64,000 bases of DNA from Prunella strophiata (taxonomy: Eukaryota; Chordata; Aves; Passeriformes; Prunellidae): the NCBI GenBank assembly GCA_036583965.1, contig JAZBQD010000022.1, positions 2,724,001-2,788,000 of the forward strand, read 5' to 3'. The position numbers and the translations under genes are program-made. This document shows, in pieces, positions 24,711 through 60,389 of the stretch. Position 1 is the stretch's first letter. Every line of letters starts with the position of its first letter. The notes under the pieces were generated by a model. That model was not told where the DNA came from. It did not search any database and saw only the letters and a list, made by a program, of their open reading frames with translations.

Positions 24711-24718
24711 TGGCAGTG
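24711..24718 (-). promoter_or_regulatory. NOTCH1: miR-34/449 8-mer seed match in NOTCH1 3' UTR
   Basis: The mRNA strand reads CACTGCCA, complementary to miR-34a/449 bases 2-8 with A opposite base 1, and pairing extends to base 9. NOTCH1 is an established miR-34 target in mammals. Function here is inferred. Confidence 0.55.
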
Positions 24719-25574
24719 TGATAATGCTTTGTAATCTCACTCAGGGTGTCTGCACTGCCAGACACACCTTCTTCTAAAAAATAGGCAGGCCATCCTTAAA
24801 ATAAGGATGTGGTTTACAAAGTTTATATTGGCATTTATTTCTTAAAACAGTTACTCAAAGGCAAACACGAAAACAAAAGAAAACAAAAAAATCAGTAAAG
24901 ATATTCGAAGTAAAATTAAGTCTCCTTTGTGTATATACTCCATAGTTATGGGCTTGCTCTCTTGGAAGTTTGGTAAATACATTTCTTTTTGATGGGGGAC
25001 AGTATTCATGTTTGTAGGGCTCTTTTTTTAGCTTACAAACTGTTCTTACCGGTCTATAATCCTGATTTTCTTTTTCTTCTTTTTTTTTTTTTTAAATCAT
25101 AAAAATCATTTAAATATATATATTTTTATATATATAAAAACAAGAGAGAAAAAATTTCTATTATCAAGGCAAATGTACAACTATATAATACTGAAATTTA
25201 AACAAAGATTCATGACTGGTACCATAAAATGTCCTCTCATATAATTGCAAAGGAAACATTTTAAAGTACATTTTAAAAATTTGTCCATACTTAATTTTTT
25301 TCCCCTTAAGGAGTGGTATTTTTAGTCAATTTTTCCTTCCCCTCTTCTTTCTCACCTCTCTTTCTGAGTTGAAAGAGAAAAAAAATAAATTAATGGCATT
25401 TCAGAATCACAAATCGTTGCTTATAGCTTTACATAAACATTTCCTCTCAAATCAAACACAATGAACCCCCCCAAACAAAAGAGAACTGTCCTATAAAAAC
25501 CTAATTTGTTGATTTCTTGAAACACAACTGGTGTCCCACACTGAGTTCTTAACAATAGAACATATAAATAAAAA

Positions 25575-25581
25575 GGCAGTG
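25575..25581 (-). promoter_or_regulatory. NOTCH1: miR-34/449 7-mer seed match in NOTCH1 3' UTR
   Basis: The mRNA strand reads CACTGCC preceded by A, a 7mer-m8 match to miR-34a/449, about 230 nt after the stop codon. With the site at 24711 this gives two sites in one UTR. Confidence 0.5.
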
Positions 25582-25811
25582 TTCTCATGTAAAATAAAAA
25601 GTACATAAATAAATACTAAAAAAAAAAAAAAAAGTAATTAATCCGTCTTTTTCTTTTCTTTTTTCCTCTTTTTTATAAAAACATATTTTAAAAGGATCCT
25701 TTAATAAAAGCATCCGACGTCCTTTTTTTTTTTTAAAAAAAAAAAAGCTCTCCCTCGAGCTTCTGGCTCGCAGCGAGCGTCTCTAAAACACCTTTTTTTT
25801 TAAAAATTTTT

Positions 25812-49021
<23,210 letters not shown>

Positions 49022-50393
49022 GTGCCTGGGACTGGCACGGCCCCGCACGGCGGGTTTGGCACCGTGAGCCCCTGGGACTGGCACGGCCCCACACGGCGGG
49101 TTTGGCACCGTGAGCCCCGGCATGGCCCCGAGTGGCCAGAGGGCACCGTGAGCTCTGGCACGGCCCCCGAGTGGCCAGAGGGCACCGTGAGCTCTGGCAC
49201 GGCCCCGCACGGCGGGTTTGGCACCGTGAGCCCCTGGGACTGGCACGGCCCCGCACGGCGGGTTTGGCACCGTGAGCCCCTGGGACTGGCACGGCCCCGC
49301 ACGGCGGGTTTGGCACCGTGAGCCCCTGGGACTGGCACGGCCCCGCACGGCGGGTTTGGCACCGTGAGCCCCTGGGACTGGCACGGCCCCGCACGGCGGG
49401 TTTGGCACCGTGAGCCCCTGGGACTGGCACGGCCCCGCACGGCGGGTTTGGCACCGTGAGCCCCTGGGACTGGCACGGCCCCGCACGGCGGGTTTGGCAC
49501 CGTGAGCCCCTGGGACTGGCACGGCCCCGCACGGCGGGTTTGGCACCGTGAGCCCCTGGGACTGGCACGGCCCCGCACGGCGGGTTTGGCACCGTGAGCC
49601 CCTGGGACTGGCACGGCCCCGCACGGCGGGTTTGGCACCGTGAGCCCCTGGGACTGGCACGGCCCCGCACGGCGGGTTTGGCACCGTGAGCCCCTGGGAC
49701 TGGCACGGCCCCGCACGGCGGGTTTGGCACCGTGAGCCCCTGGGACTGGCACGGCCCCGCACGGCGGGTTTGGCACCGTGAGCCCCTGGGACTGGCACGG
49801 CCCCGCACGGCGGGTTTGGCACCGTGAGCCCCGGCATGGCCCCGAGTGGCCAGAGGGCACCGTGAGCTCTGGCACGGCCCCGAGTGGCCAGAGGGCACTG
49901 TGAGCCCCGGCATGGCCCCGAGTGGCCAGAGGGCACCGTGAGCTCTGGCACGGCCCCGCACGGCGGGTTTGGCACCGTGAGCCCCGGGGACTGGCACGGC
50001 CCCGCACGGCGGGTTTGGCACCGTGAGCCCCAGGGACTGGCATGGCCCCGCACGGCGGGTTTGGCACCGTGAGCCCCTGGGACTGGCACGGCCCCGCACG
50101 GCGGGTTTGGCACCGTGAGCCCCTGGGACTGGCACGGCCCCGCACGGCGGGTTTGGCACCGTGAGCCCCTGGGACTGGCACGGCCCCGCACGGCGGGTTT
50201 GGCACCGTGAGCCCCTGGGACTGGCACGGCCCCGCACGGCGGGTTTGGCACCGTGAGCCCCTGGGACTGGCACGGCCCCGCACGGCGGGTTTGGCACCGT
50301 GAGCCCCTGGGACTGGCACGGCCCCGCACGGCGGGTTTGGCACCGTGAGCCCCAGGGACCGGCCCGGCCCCGCACGGCGGGTTTGGCAGCGGC
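49022..50393. repeat. GC-rich minisatellite, 46-bp unit with 38-bp variants
   Basis: About 29 units. The main 46-bp unit contains 'cgcacggcgggtttggcac' and 'cgtgagcccctgggactgg'. Two interspersed blocks (about 49108-49200 and 49830-49955) use a 38-bp variant containing 'gagtggccagagggcacc'. Units are nearly identical, pointing to recent expansion or duplication. Because 46 is not a multiple of three and no stop arises, all three minus-strand frames stay open through it, giving 46-residue periodic open frames that are not supported as protein. Confidence 0.97.
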
Positions 50394-51520
50394 GAGGCTC
50401 TGCCCTGGCTGCTCCAGGCTGGGAAGGGGAGGATGAAAGAGGTGCTGGGAACAGAGGCGTCCCCCATGGAGGGGCCTGTGCTGACTTGCACAGCCGCAGC
50501 CGCGGCGCTGACATCCTGCCTCTCATGGCAGGGAGAGTCTTCTCCCTCCCCTCCTTGCTGAAGGGGAAATCGAGGCACAAGGGACACACGGTGGGGGCAA
50601 GAGGAGCATCCCCATACCCACACCAAATCCACAGGGACAGCCCTGCTCCCTGCCTGTCCCTGCCCATGCTGGAGTCTCTGCTGCTCCAGGGCTATTTTTA
50701 TCCTCCCTCCATCCTAAATCACTCAAACACAATTAAGCAGGGGCTCAGCACTGGCTGGCAACAGGTGGGACAAGTTCCTGCTCCTCAAAGTCAGCTGAGA
50801 GCTTCCCCAAAGCCAAACTCTGCACAAGGAGGGTGATTGGCTCTGGCTGCTGCATCCCTCTGCGTGGGGGCCCTGAGAAAAGAACCCCTGGTGCCACCAC
50901 CAGCTTCACCATCTGTCACCATTGGCCACCTGGGCTGGAGGAAGACTGGAGCTGGCACCAGAGATATGCCCCGAGGGCAAATCCCACCAGCCATCCTGGG
51001 GGGCAGGATGCGTGGCTGGCAGGACCCTGCAGAGGGTGAGGGGAGGATGAGGATGGAGCAAAGCTGTGCACCTGACACAAAAAAAAAAATCCCAGGGATG
51101 AGGCACAAACCACCCTGCCTGGGGGTAAGGCAACCCTTACCCCAAGGTAAGGAGGGGTGAGGTGATGGGTGGGGAAGGTGGCAGCACCTGGGCACTGGGG
51201 CACTGTGGTCCCCACGGTGCTGTGGCAGGTCAGGCTCAGGCCACCACGAGCTCACACCTGTTGCCATCAGATCTGGTGGGACATCGCATTCCTGAGCCTC
51301 CTGCACGGCCTCCAAGGCTCCTCCTGTGGCAAGGGGGCGAGCAGGGGGGTCCCAGAGGATGCTGCAGGGCACAGCAGCCACCTGCCCCCCAACACAAGCC
51401 CGTGGGGCTCCTCTGGTGAAGCACAACCAGCAAACCCCACCCTCAGCAGCCCCAGCCCGGAGCCACGGCGCTTTGCCGGCGGCAAGACCACGTTCCAGCC
51501 CCGCTCCCCCTCTCCTCCTA

Positions 51521-51536
51521 CTTTTTTTTTTTTTCT

Positions 51537-51573
<37 letters not shown>
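51521..51573. repeat. Poly(T) tracts
   Basis: Two T runs separated by CTCCC, over 45 T in total. Similar shorter runs occur at 54348-54368 and near 25080. Lengths are probably unreliable. Confidence 0.85.
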
Positions 51574-51576
<3 letters not shown>

Positions 51577-51714
51577 CAATTCTGATTTCATTGTTGGGGA
51601 TTGTGTGAGAATTTGTCCGGATTCGGAGACATTTTGAGTTAATGAGACGGCATTATCCAGGCCAAATGAAAAAGAAAATGTGTATAATAATAAATCAGGG
51701 CATCTGCTCGGCAC
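51574..51714. promoter_or_regulatory. Candidate non-coding element with RBPJ-like site, intron 2
   Basis: A mixed-composition block containing TGTGAGAA at 51604-51611, which fits the YRTGDGAA RBPJ consensus, followed by GTTAATGAGACGGCATTATCC-type sequence (described in part) and CATCCTAATGAGG. Position between a poly(T) and a CpG-rich stretch suggests a functional island. Confidence 0.3.
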
Positions 51715-52035
51715 ACAAAGGGCGGCGGGGAGCAGGTGTGCATCCTAATGAGGCACAGCAGCTGCCGGCGCCCGCGGACGGTGCCCGGCTCGCCGGCGGC
51801 TCCGAGCCCCGGCGCTTCTGGGTGGCTGCGCGGGGGAATGCGGAGCTTGGGGCCGCCGGAGAAGGGCTCTTTGTGCGGGGCCGGGCACAGGCACAGCGAC
51901 AGCCACAGGAGCAGGCACAGGCACGCCGCTGGGCTGTGCAGTCATCTGGCAAAACCCCCGCCTCGCCGCACCCGCACACGCTTTTTTTCTTAAAACAATC
52001 CCCCCGCGCTGTGCGGGGGCTGGAGGACAGCGGAG
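51715..52035. promoter_or_regulatory. CpG-rich island inside NOTCH1 intron 2
   Basis: CpG density is high ('gcccgcggacggtgcccggc', 'cgccggagaagggctc') against surrounding intron. Motif evidence for a start site is lacking. It could be an intronic promoter, an enhancer or just GC-rich DNA. Confidence 0.35.
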
Positions 52036-52049
52036 CGTCACGGGAGGCT

Positions 52050-52188
52050 CCAGTGGGAGGGAAAGGAGAGGGAGAAAAAGGGGAATAAGGAGAGGGGGGA
52101 AAAAGGGGAATAAGGAGAGGGGGGAAAAAAAGGGGAATAAGAAGAGGAGGGGAAAAAAAGGGAATAAGGAGAAGGGGAAAAAAAAAAT
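52050..52188. repeat. Purine-rich imperfect tandem repeat (about 28 bp)
   Basis: Repeats of a 'ggggaataaggagagg' core joined by A and G runs. It is almost all purine on the plus strand apart from one T per unit, giving a strongly asymmetric, possibly triplex-forming tract in intron 2. Confidence 0.85.
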
Positions 52189-55100
52189 TGATGCTGGACA
52201 AAGAGCTCCAGTGGCAGCGCGGGAAGCGCTGGGCGCAGGCACGGCGCGGTGGTGCCACCACGGGAGAGGGACACGATGATGCTGGGGGACCAGGAGGGGA
52301 TGCTCGGCATCCCAGGCCAAGGCAGGAGGGCAGAAGGGCTGTCTGGAAGTGGGGTTCCTGTGCTGTGAGGTCGGGGAGAGGGGCACACAGCCCAGCGCCC
52401 TCCCACACAATTGGTTTTCGGACTGATTCTGATTTCCAGCGCAGACAAGAGAAGGTCTGAACACAAGGATGGGAAACCAAAGTAAATCCCAGCCTGAATG
52501 TGGGCATGGTTATTAGCCAGGAGGTTAATTAGTGATTGGAGGAAGAACCCTGAGGGACAGGGAAGCCCCTGCCTGAAGGCACAGGGCGGGTTGGGGTCAC
52601 TGGCAGTGCCCGGGCTGGGGGCTGCCTCACGCCTGGCTGGGCTGCTCAGGGGCTTTCCAGGCTTGTGCTTCAGGAAAGCCCTCAAGTTTCATGGAGTTGT
52701 AGATTATTTTAAAATTAATTTCTATTTGTTTAAGAGCTGATTTATGGCCACAATCAGCTGCAGAAGTGAGGAGAGTGCAGCAGACGGCAGGGAAGAGCTC
52801 AGCTTGGAAGGGCTGAGATGGGCACAGGTGGGCCATCAATATTTCTCCTCCATATTTCTCCTCCCAGAACAGGGCATTCCCAGCAAATTTTCAGGAAAAA
52901 ACACAGCACAGGCACCCTTCCAATCCAGCAGTCACTGCTCTAACCCAAGGAGGAATTTCTGTCATTCCATGTGGGGCTGTGCAGCATAGACCCTCTCTAT
53001 GTGCCCAGCAACTCCCAAGCCTCACACACCCACTGCACACACAGCTCCCAGCATGGGGAACCTCCCAAATCTTTCCATGGTTTCTGAGTCATCTTGGTTT
53101 CTTTGTGTCCAGGACATCCTCCTCCCTCACACCTGCTGGATTCCACACTGCTCCAGCATCTTCTGCAGATGCTTCAGCAGAGAACGGGGCTGTTCCTGCC
53201 CTCTCTGCAACAGCAGGTCTGGCACAAGCAGGGAAGAGAACATTCCCAGCTATGGATGAAGCCACAGGATGAATTTCACTTCTCCCTGCCCTCACAGGTC
53301 CCAGAGCTCACTCACAGACAGACTGGGGCTGCATTTCAAAGCCCAGCGACCTCAGCACATTCAGAGAGTCCTGGCTGCAGAGGAAAGCCTGAAGACAAGT
53401 CTCACATGCAAAGCAAGAGATCAAAAACCAGGTGAAGAACCAGGGCAATCCAAGTTGTTATTTTTCAACTTTTCCAGGTCTGCAAAGGCTGGAAGCAGAG
53501 CTAAGTTCAACTCCCAGCTATGCAGAACCTCACCACGCAGCCACCTATTTCTCCAGGGACTAAAAACCTCTCCTAAAGCTCAGGCCAAGGAGCTGAGCTT
53601 CATTTTCTGCAAGAAACATGAGGTGGTGTCAGGGATTCCAGGTGAGCAGACGTGGAGGATGCGACGTCCCCGCGGGCTCAGCCAGGTGAAGATCACCCTG
53701 TGGTTTTTCCTTTGGCATTTCCCAAGCCAGGGCTACCCAAAGCAAACCCCAAGCAGCTCATGGAAATTAGCATAGGAGACATTAAAGCTCGGCTTTAATT
53801 ACAGATATACCTGTTGGCAGAGGACAGGGCGGGTGCTGCAGGATCAAAACAGCTCAGGAGGGCCATTAGAAAGCAGCTTTGAGGCAGTGAAATGTGGCCA
53901 AGCTGCCTGAGGAGCCTCTGTGAAAGCCTCAGTTAGGCTGGTGTGGTCACAGTCCCAGCTCCAGGCATGACAAGCACCCTGTTCCCAAACCAGGCAGGAA
54001 TGGCTAAAAATACTCACGTGTCACCCTCACTCTTTCCATTGACTCATTAACGTGCTGAGGAGGCATCAAATGCTCCATTTCAGCCACTGATGGAAGGTGA
54101 TGGCATCCCCATCCCCATCCCAGGGATGGCCAAGCCCTGCTCCAGCACACAATTCTCCCTCTCCCAGCACCATTCCAGCAGTCAATCTCACAACTCTGCA
54201 CTTCTGGGGTGTGCTCCACCAAGGGACCAGGCAGGACAGGGGACAGCAGCCAGTCCCCACCCCCGTGCATGAGGGTGCTCCTTGCAGGGGTGAACACACT
54301 GATTTACACCCCCTGGCTGTCTGGGGCTGCTGGCCATCCCTGTGGCTTTTTTTTTTTTTTTTTTTTTTGTTTCTGGGGGTCAGGCAGAGGCTGGGAGCTG
54401 GATGCCCACAGCACCAGGCTGGGATGTGTCTTCCCCCTCAGAATGAGCATCCCAGTGCAAACCGTGCTGAGGGGGGACACAATTAATAATGCACTGAGCT
54501 GCAGGCCCATAAATCTGCATGATTCATGGCCAGGGTGAAGGGTGATGGAGAAGGCCTTGTCCAAGGTCAGACAGCAGTCCCTGGGGACAGCCTGGGAACA
54601 GCAACAGCAGCCCCAAATTCCCACTCTGCTCCCAGCACCAAGCCTGGGCCAAATCTGGATCTGCTCAGCACGGCCACGTGCGTTTGTTGTGTCTGCTGCA
54701 CATCCTTGAGGAGCTACAAACGCTGCAGCTATTCCAGCAAGGCTCCAGGAGAGCTCAGAAAATCAGAAAATCAACAGCATGAATGAGCTGCAGGAGCATC
54801 AGAGCCAGCTGCTGCCCCAGCTCTGCTCCACACCTCTGCTGGCTGGGCTGCCCTGGCTTCCAGCACCTCTGGCAGAGGTGGCAGAGCTGGGGTGCCCATC
54901 CCAGCCCCCCCAGCCTGTGGTTCCTGCTCTGGGTGCTCCCCGTGTGTGGCTCTGGTGCTGCCAGCCCTTTGTTCACTCCTGGTGCACCAGGCTTTTCCTC
55001 CAAGCCACCAGCAACAGGTTTTGTCCCTCCGCAGCAATGCGGGCACTGAAAGCATGCCGAGGCAGATGTTTCTGTGACCCCTGACCCAGGACTAATGTTT

Positions 55101-58100
55101 TCCTTTCTGCACTAAGCTGCCATCTGCCACGGCCGGCACAGACGGCACCCGGGCGTTCCCGCAGCTCCCGCACGGGGGCTTTGTCCTAACTTTGTCCTAA
55201 CTGGGGATGCACAGCCCGGCTTAAGCACAGCCCGGGGCCAGGGCGTGTCCCAGGGGTGCTGCGGGCACAGGGGATGTCCTGGACGTCCTGCATCACCCCC
55301 AGATCACACCACCCACTGCCCTCCTGCCTGGCCACAGCATCCTCCCAAGGGATGCTGAGACTGTGCAGGGCTGGAGGTAAAACCCACTCTGGGCTCAAAA
55401 TGTACAAAAAACCCCAAAAGGCAAAGTGGAAATCAGGTGTAAACTGCAGCACATGCACGGGCTGTCCCCCATGCCCATCCTATGGAAGGGAGAGTTCAAG
55501 GAACAGCAGGAGGGGGCAGGGGGCTGGTGGGGAGCCCAACCCTGGCCCCTGGCCCCACATCCAGGCTGCCTCTTATCTGCTCTGCTATCACCCAACCCTT
55601 TCCTCACCCTCAGCTGCTGGAAGCACAAACGGCCCTGGTTGTTTTCCCCAAGGTATGAGCAGCGTGGGAAAGCTGAGCAGGGCAGGCTCAGGTCTTTACT
55701 TGAGCACCATTTCGGGGGCACTGGAGATTAATGGGACCAGGGCACTCCCTGGTGCTGGGTGCAGGGTCTCCCACCATGGGGAGAGGCCCCCACCCTGACA
55801 GGCTGGGCTGGGGGATGCCATTCTCTGCTCTGTGGTACCTGTGGCTCAAAACAGCCACCTCAAATGAGACCCAGGGTCTCAGGCAGGGCCACCCTAGCAC
55901 AGAGAAGGTTCAGGACCACAACTGTGACCTTGAGTGGTGCAGAGGGTCCCCCAGAGGGACTTTCACCCCCCCAGAGCCCTGTGCAGCAGCAAATGTGCTG
56001 TGTGACCTGTGGGTGGCTGTGCCAGCGTGGCCGGGACCCCATGGAGCAAATCAAGTGGCTGAACGTGAGCAGGACACTCAGATTTCACATGTTTGCTGGC
56101 AACAGCTGAGGGAAGGAGAAACAACCCTCAGGAGAGCCTCCCTTAGCTGCACAAGAGCCCAGAGGCAGTGCAGGCTGCTCCCAGGTGCAGAGCAGTGACA
56201 CAGCCCCACACCTCTGGGGTAACTGTCACCCCCAGGCTGACAATGGGAACCACAGCCTCCTGCACCACAGCCTCCTGCACCTCAGCCCCCTGCCCTTCAG
56301 CCTCCTGCCCCACAGCCTCCCCTGCCCAGCCCAGGCAGCAGGGAGCCTGCTTTCCATCAGGCTGCCACGCACAAAGAGTCACCTTTCCAGTTGTGCCAGT
56401 GGCTCCCTGCCTGGCACAGCCTGGGAGCACCAGCTCAGCTTTCTCCTGAAGTTACACCCTTTCCTGTAGACACGTTTGCTCACTGCCAGCCCAGGGAAGC
56501 CTGATCTCCCCTGGCTCCACTCTGACCAGAGAAAAGGCCAGTGCTTGGGGATATGTCTCCCTGAGAGAAGAAACCTGCTTTTTACTCCAGCTTATTCCAT
56601 TCATTCTTGTTCCACTGCCTCCCCAGGAATCCCTCCCTGATGCATGGAGCAACAGGTGCCTGCTGTGGTCTCCAGGATGGCTTCCTGCCTTGGAAACATC
56701 CTGCTGACACAGGAGCACACTCTGGAGCCAGGGGAAGGCAGGGAGGTCTGGAAAACCATCCTGCTGGGGAATCAGAGCTCAGGACACTCTGCTCTCTGCC
56801 CCAACCTCCTCACCTGGCAGCACACAGAAAGAAGTGGGTGCAGGGAGATGAGGAATACTTTTGGATACTCCCTGTTCCCTGGCAGCCAGGGGCTGGGGGG
56901 CTGCTTGAGCCCCCTCTGGCTCCACACCTCACCTGCAGCTTTGCTCGGTGGTTCCTGGCACGTGTGGCTGTTAAGAAACCAAAGGCTTCACCACAGCTCC
57001 CAGGAGAGCCAAGGCATGAAGGCAGAGCTGCCCTCACCCATGTGGGGCACCCCTGGCTGGCTGCTGCACCCTAAAGCTGCCCCGGCGCCAGCACAGCCCC
57101 ACAGAAACCTCCAGCAGCCAGGATGCAGCTCCCAGTACCAAAACCCAGCTCAAGACCTAAGTGGTGGTTTTTTAAGAAGTCTCATCCAGGTCCTGCTTTA
57201 TTAAACACTCTGGGACACCAGCCTGGGAAAAAAGCAGAGTTTCACACAGGGAGGTGGTTGGCAAAGCAGCAGGTTACTCCAAGTGACATCAGGTTAATAA
57301 AGCAAGAGCAGATCTCCATTCTTGTTTAATTAAAAAAGCAAACTGCAATCCCAAGTCTTTGATGTGTTTTTTTTTCCCTTGTTCCATTTCATTTTTGACC
57401 TAGCCCAAGTCATGTAATTGAGATATTAAGATCCAGACTTTCATCTGGAGAGAAACTAAAGGAATTCCCAAAGCTGGATATACTCGTGGACAGGAGTGGG
57501 GAAAAAAAACATGCTAGAGCCCTGTTCCTCCTCTGAAGGAAAAAAAAAAATGGCTTTGTTTCTTAAGCAGACATTAGTCAGGACAGTTTGGGAATCAAAG
57601 TTCCCATTGTAATGAAAAACAATATAATCCCATTACTAAGCAGAGTGGCCAGGCTATTCAGGGGTGGTAACTGGCTACCTGGGAAGGAGCTGCCTTTCAA
57701 TGGAGCTTCATTCACAACAAACATGAAAGATGTTGGAGGAAGAGCCCAAGACAAAACTCGCCTCATTCCCACCCTCAACAATGGCTGCTATGAAATATTT
57801 GTTTTCCCCAGTGGATGTTTTTTATATCCTCTGCCTCTGCACAGCCCCATTGTTTGTGGGAGCCCAGCTCACTCTGCTCACCCTGGCCCCTGCTCCTTCT
57901 CTTGCAGGAGCTCATTCATGGGGTGACCACGAAGGATGTGCTTCCAGCAGAGGATCCCCAGGGAACACAGCCTGGGCTGGGGCTGGCACATGGTCCCATC
58001 ACCCTCCTGGGTGACATTCCTGGGGCAGGTCCCCCAAGGAGCACCCACAGTGCCCATCAGACATGGAATGGCACCCGGCCCCTGTGGCATCTGAGAACAC

Positions 58101-59834
58101 CCCCTGCAACTGCTCCCTGCTTTTGCCCTCTAAAAATGTTTTATTCTTTAAGCCAGCAGGAAAAAAAGGTCAGAATTTAGGGGAGATGAGGAATTTCTAC
58201 CTCCACAAGCTGTCCTGCCAGCCCAGCATTGCCTGAGGTCACTCTTCCCTCACCACCCTTTTGGGGCAGCTGCTGGTTTTGCCCTGCTCTGGACCCAGCA
58301 CTTGTTGCCCATGCAGGTTGAATTCACTCTGCTGTGCTCCCAGAGCTCTGGCACACACACAGCCCCAGTGTCACCAATCTCACTAAGTGATGATGGACTC
58401 CCTCTTTTTTCCCCTTTCCCCCTCAATCCCAGTTTTGGCTAAACACCACTGCTGCCCCAAAGCCAAATATGGAAAACTCCCACTCGTGACCCCACCATCC
58501 CACTTGTCTAATCCTGAACTTAAAACCCACGATTAGGATCTGAACAGCCACCAAAAGTTTAAACAAGCTAAATTTAGCCCTGATATTTATAAACAAGGAG
58601 GAGAGGGGGGGGGTTTTGCAGAGCACATGGGTGCCCCATGGCACAAAGCCAACCGAAAGCCAAAGAAATTCCTGCTGGGGATGTTTCAGTGGGATGGGGA
58701 GTGGGCAGAGGTGGCAATGACCAGACAGGGATGGATCCAGCTCTCCTCAACCTCACAGCCATGGAGCTGCTGGTCTCCCTTTGCAAGCAAAACTCCCAGA
58801 AATAGTTATTAGCAACAAAACTCTTGCCCACTTGGAAACCGTGTGCTTAAGGAGCCGAGAGCAGACGGGTACCAGCTCCTGGGATCTGCTCCTGGGATCT
58901 GCATCCCGGGATTTCTGCTGCTGCCGGGTTTAACCAAGGAAACGGCGGGAGAGGGAGGGAAGGCTCTGCCTCCGACACCTTTTGCCGGCAGCAATCCCTG
59001 TGTCAACATGACGCCCTCGCCGAGGGAGCGGGGACAATGGTGGCGGCTCTGCCCTCCGGCCGCAGCCCGCATTCCTGCCCCCCTCCCCTGGAAACCCCCC
59101 TTTTGTGGGGAGCAGCAGGCCCTGTGAAAGGGCCGTCTGTCGCCCTGCCTTTTGACTTGGAGGTCTGTGTCTAACATTTTAATAGGGGCTGGGGGCCGGG
59201 GACAGCCCCCCCTCCTCCCTGCTGCTCCCCTGTGGGGTCACTCTCCCAGCCCGCCCCAAAGCATCCCAGAGGACTGGGCACATTCCTCCACCTGCTCCAG
59301 AGGAGCCATCCCATGGGATAAGCAGCCAGGAGTGCCTTTGGGAGGGTCTCATCCTGTTCCCCCCAAGCAGGGATGCTCCAGCAGGGCAGGAGTGCTGGGG
59401 ACATGCTCTCCTCCATGGCTGCTTGCTGACAGCAGAAAATTCCTTAAAATAAACCACGGGACTCTCACAAATGCTCCATCCCCAGGCAGTGATGCCAGCA
59501 GTGAGTATGTGGCCCTTGAGGTCCCCACCACCCTGCTGACAAAGCCAAAAAGCCACAGTGCCAAGGGCTCCTTGCCATGCTCCTCTTGGGGACAGGTGTG
59601 ACAGGCACAGGCAGCATCACATCACACCACAGAGGATGAGGAATTGGCAGCAGAATGCCCAACTCAGTCCTGAAAACAGCCCAAAGGGTAGAAGCAAAGC
59701 TGGCACTGCCACTCTCAGCCGTGGTGACTTTAAATCAAGCCCAAAGCCACAGGGTTCCCCACCCCTGGGTGCCCCTGTGGCACCCAGCCCTCCCAGCCCA
59801 CCACCACCAGGCCACTTGCCTGCAGGGTGCCCCT

Positions 59835-60180
59835 TCTATTAAATAAGGGCAACGTTATAGCATCATTAAAACTTAATAAATCCATTTCCCATATAAATAC
59901 CATTAAATCCAGGTTTTGGGGAAGGGAATTAGGGTGAAAACTTGTTAAAAGAAAATTACTTCGGCGCAAATAAATTTTTGCAACTTGACTGAGCATGAAA
60001 GTTTCCCATTAAAATGCGACTCGGCTCCCTTTGCTGGAAATGTGCAAGAGCCTAATAACCATGGCCTAAACATTAACTGTTTAACTGGCTTTTCCAATAT
60101 TAACTCCAGGCTGCCATGGGGGGAAGGGGAGGACGTGATGGGTGAGAGCTTAAAGCAGACATTAATTACTGCTGTGTGAG
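59835..60180. promoter_or_regulatory. Candidate conserved non-coding element, NOTCH1 intron 2
   Basis: An AT-rich island in GC-rich intron with many homeodomain-type cores (TTAAT, ATTA, CATTAAA), an E-box-like CATGGC and repeated TTAACTG near 60073-60090. No coding potential or repeat identity is seen. The composition resembles deeply conserved enhancers. Confidence 0.4.
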
Positions 60181-60244
60181 GGAGGCACACCCTGAGCTCA
60201 CTTCTCACCAGCATCCTGCTCCCATGGCACACTCTGGGATTTTG

Positions 60245-60325
60245 GGTTTGTTCTGTGCAGGGCCAAAAGTTGGACTCAATGATCCTTGTGGGTCCTTTCC
60301 AGCTCAGGGTGTTCTGTGATTCTCA
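60245..60325 (+). repeat. CR1 LINE 3'-end fragment
   Basis: 'aaaagttggactcaatgatc', 'gggtcctttccagc' and 'gttctgtgattct' match the terminal CR1 sequence on the plus strand. Confidence 0.75.
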
Positions 60326-60389
60326 ACAGAACTCATGTTGGGTATGGCTGGCTTTAAGCACAGCATGAATTCTGCTGCATGTGAGGTGG

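Larger units (their letters stand above)
24034..25811 (-). other. NOTCH1: NOTCH1 3' UTR
   Basis: The stretch after the NOTCH1 stop codon (25814-25812) is strongly AT-rich, with many ATTTA-like and poly-U/poly-A tracts, unlike the GC-rich introns. Its length of about 1.78 kb to the first good AATAAA on the minus strand is close to that of the human NOTCH1 3' UTR. It contains two miR-34/449 seed matches. The exact 3' end is inferred. Confidence 0.7.

Noticed and set aside
58843..59160. NOTCH1 exon 1 or a promoter in the GC-rich stretch near 59 kb
   Set aside because: CpG content is moderate and neither strand gives a signal peptide followed by a donor in a usable frame. It remains only a GC-rich intronic patch.
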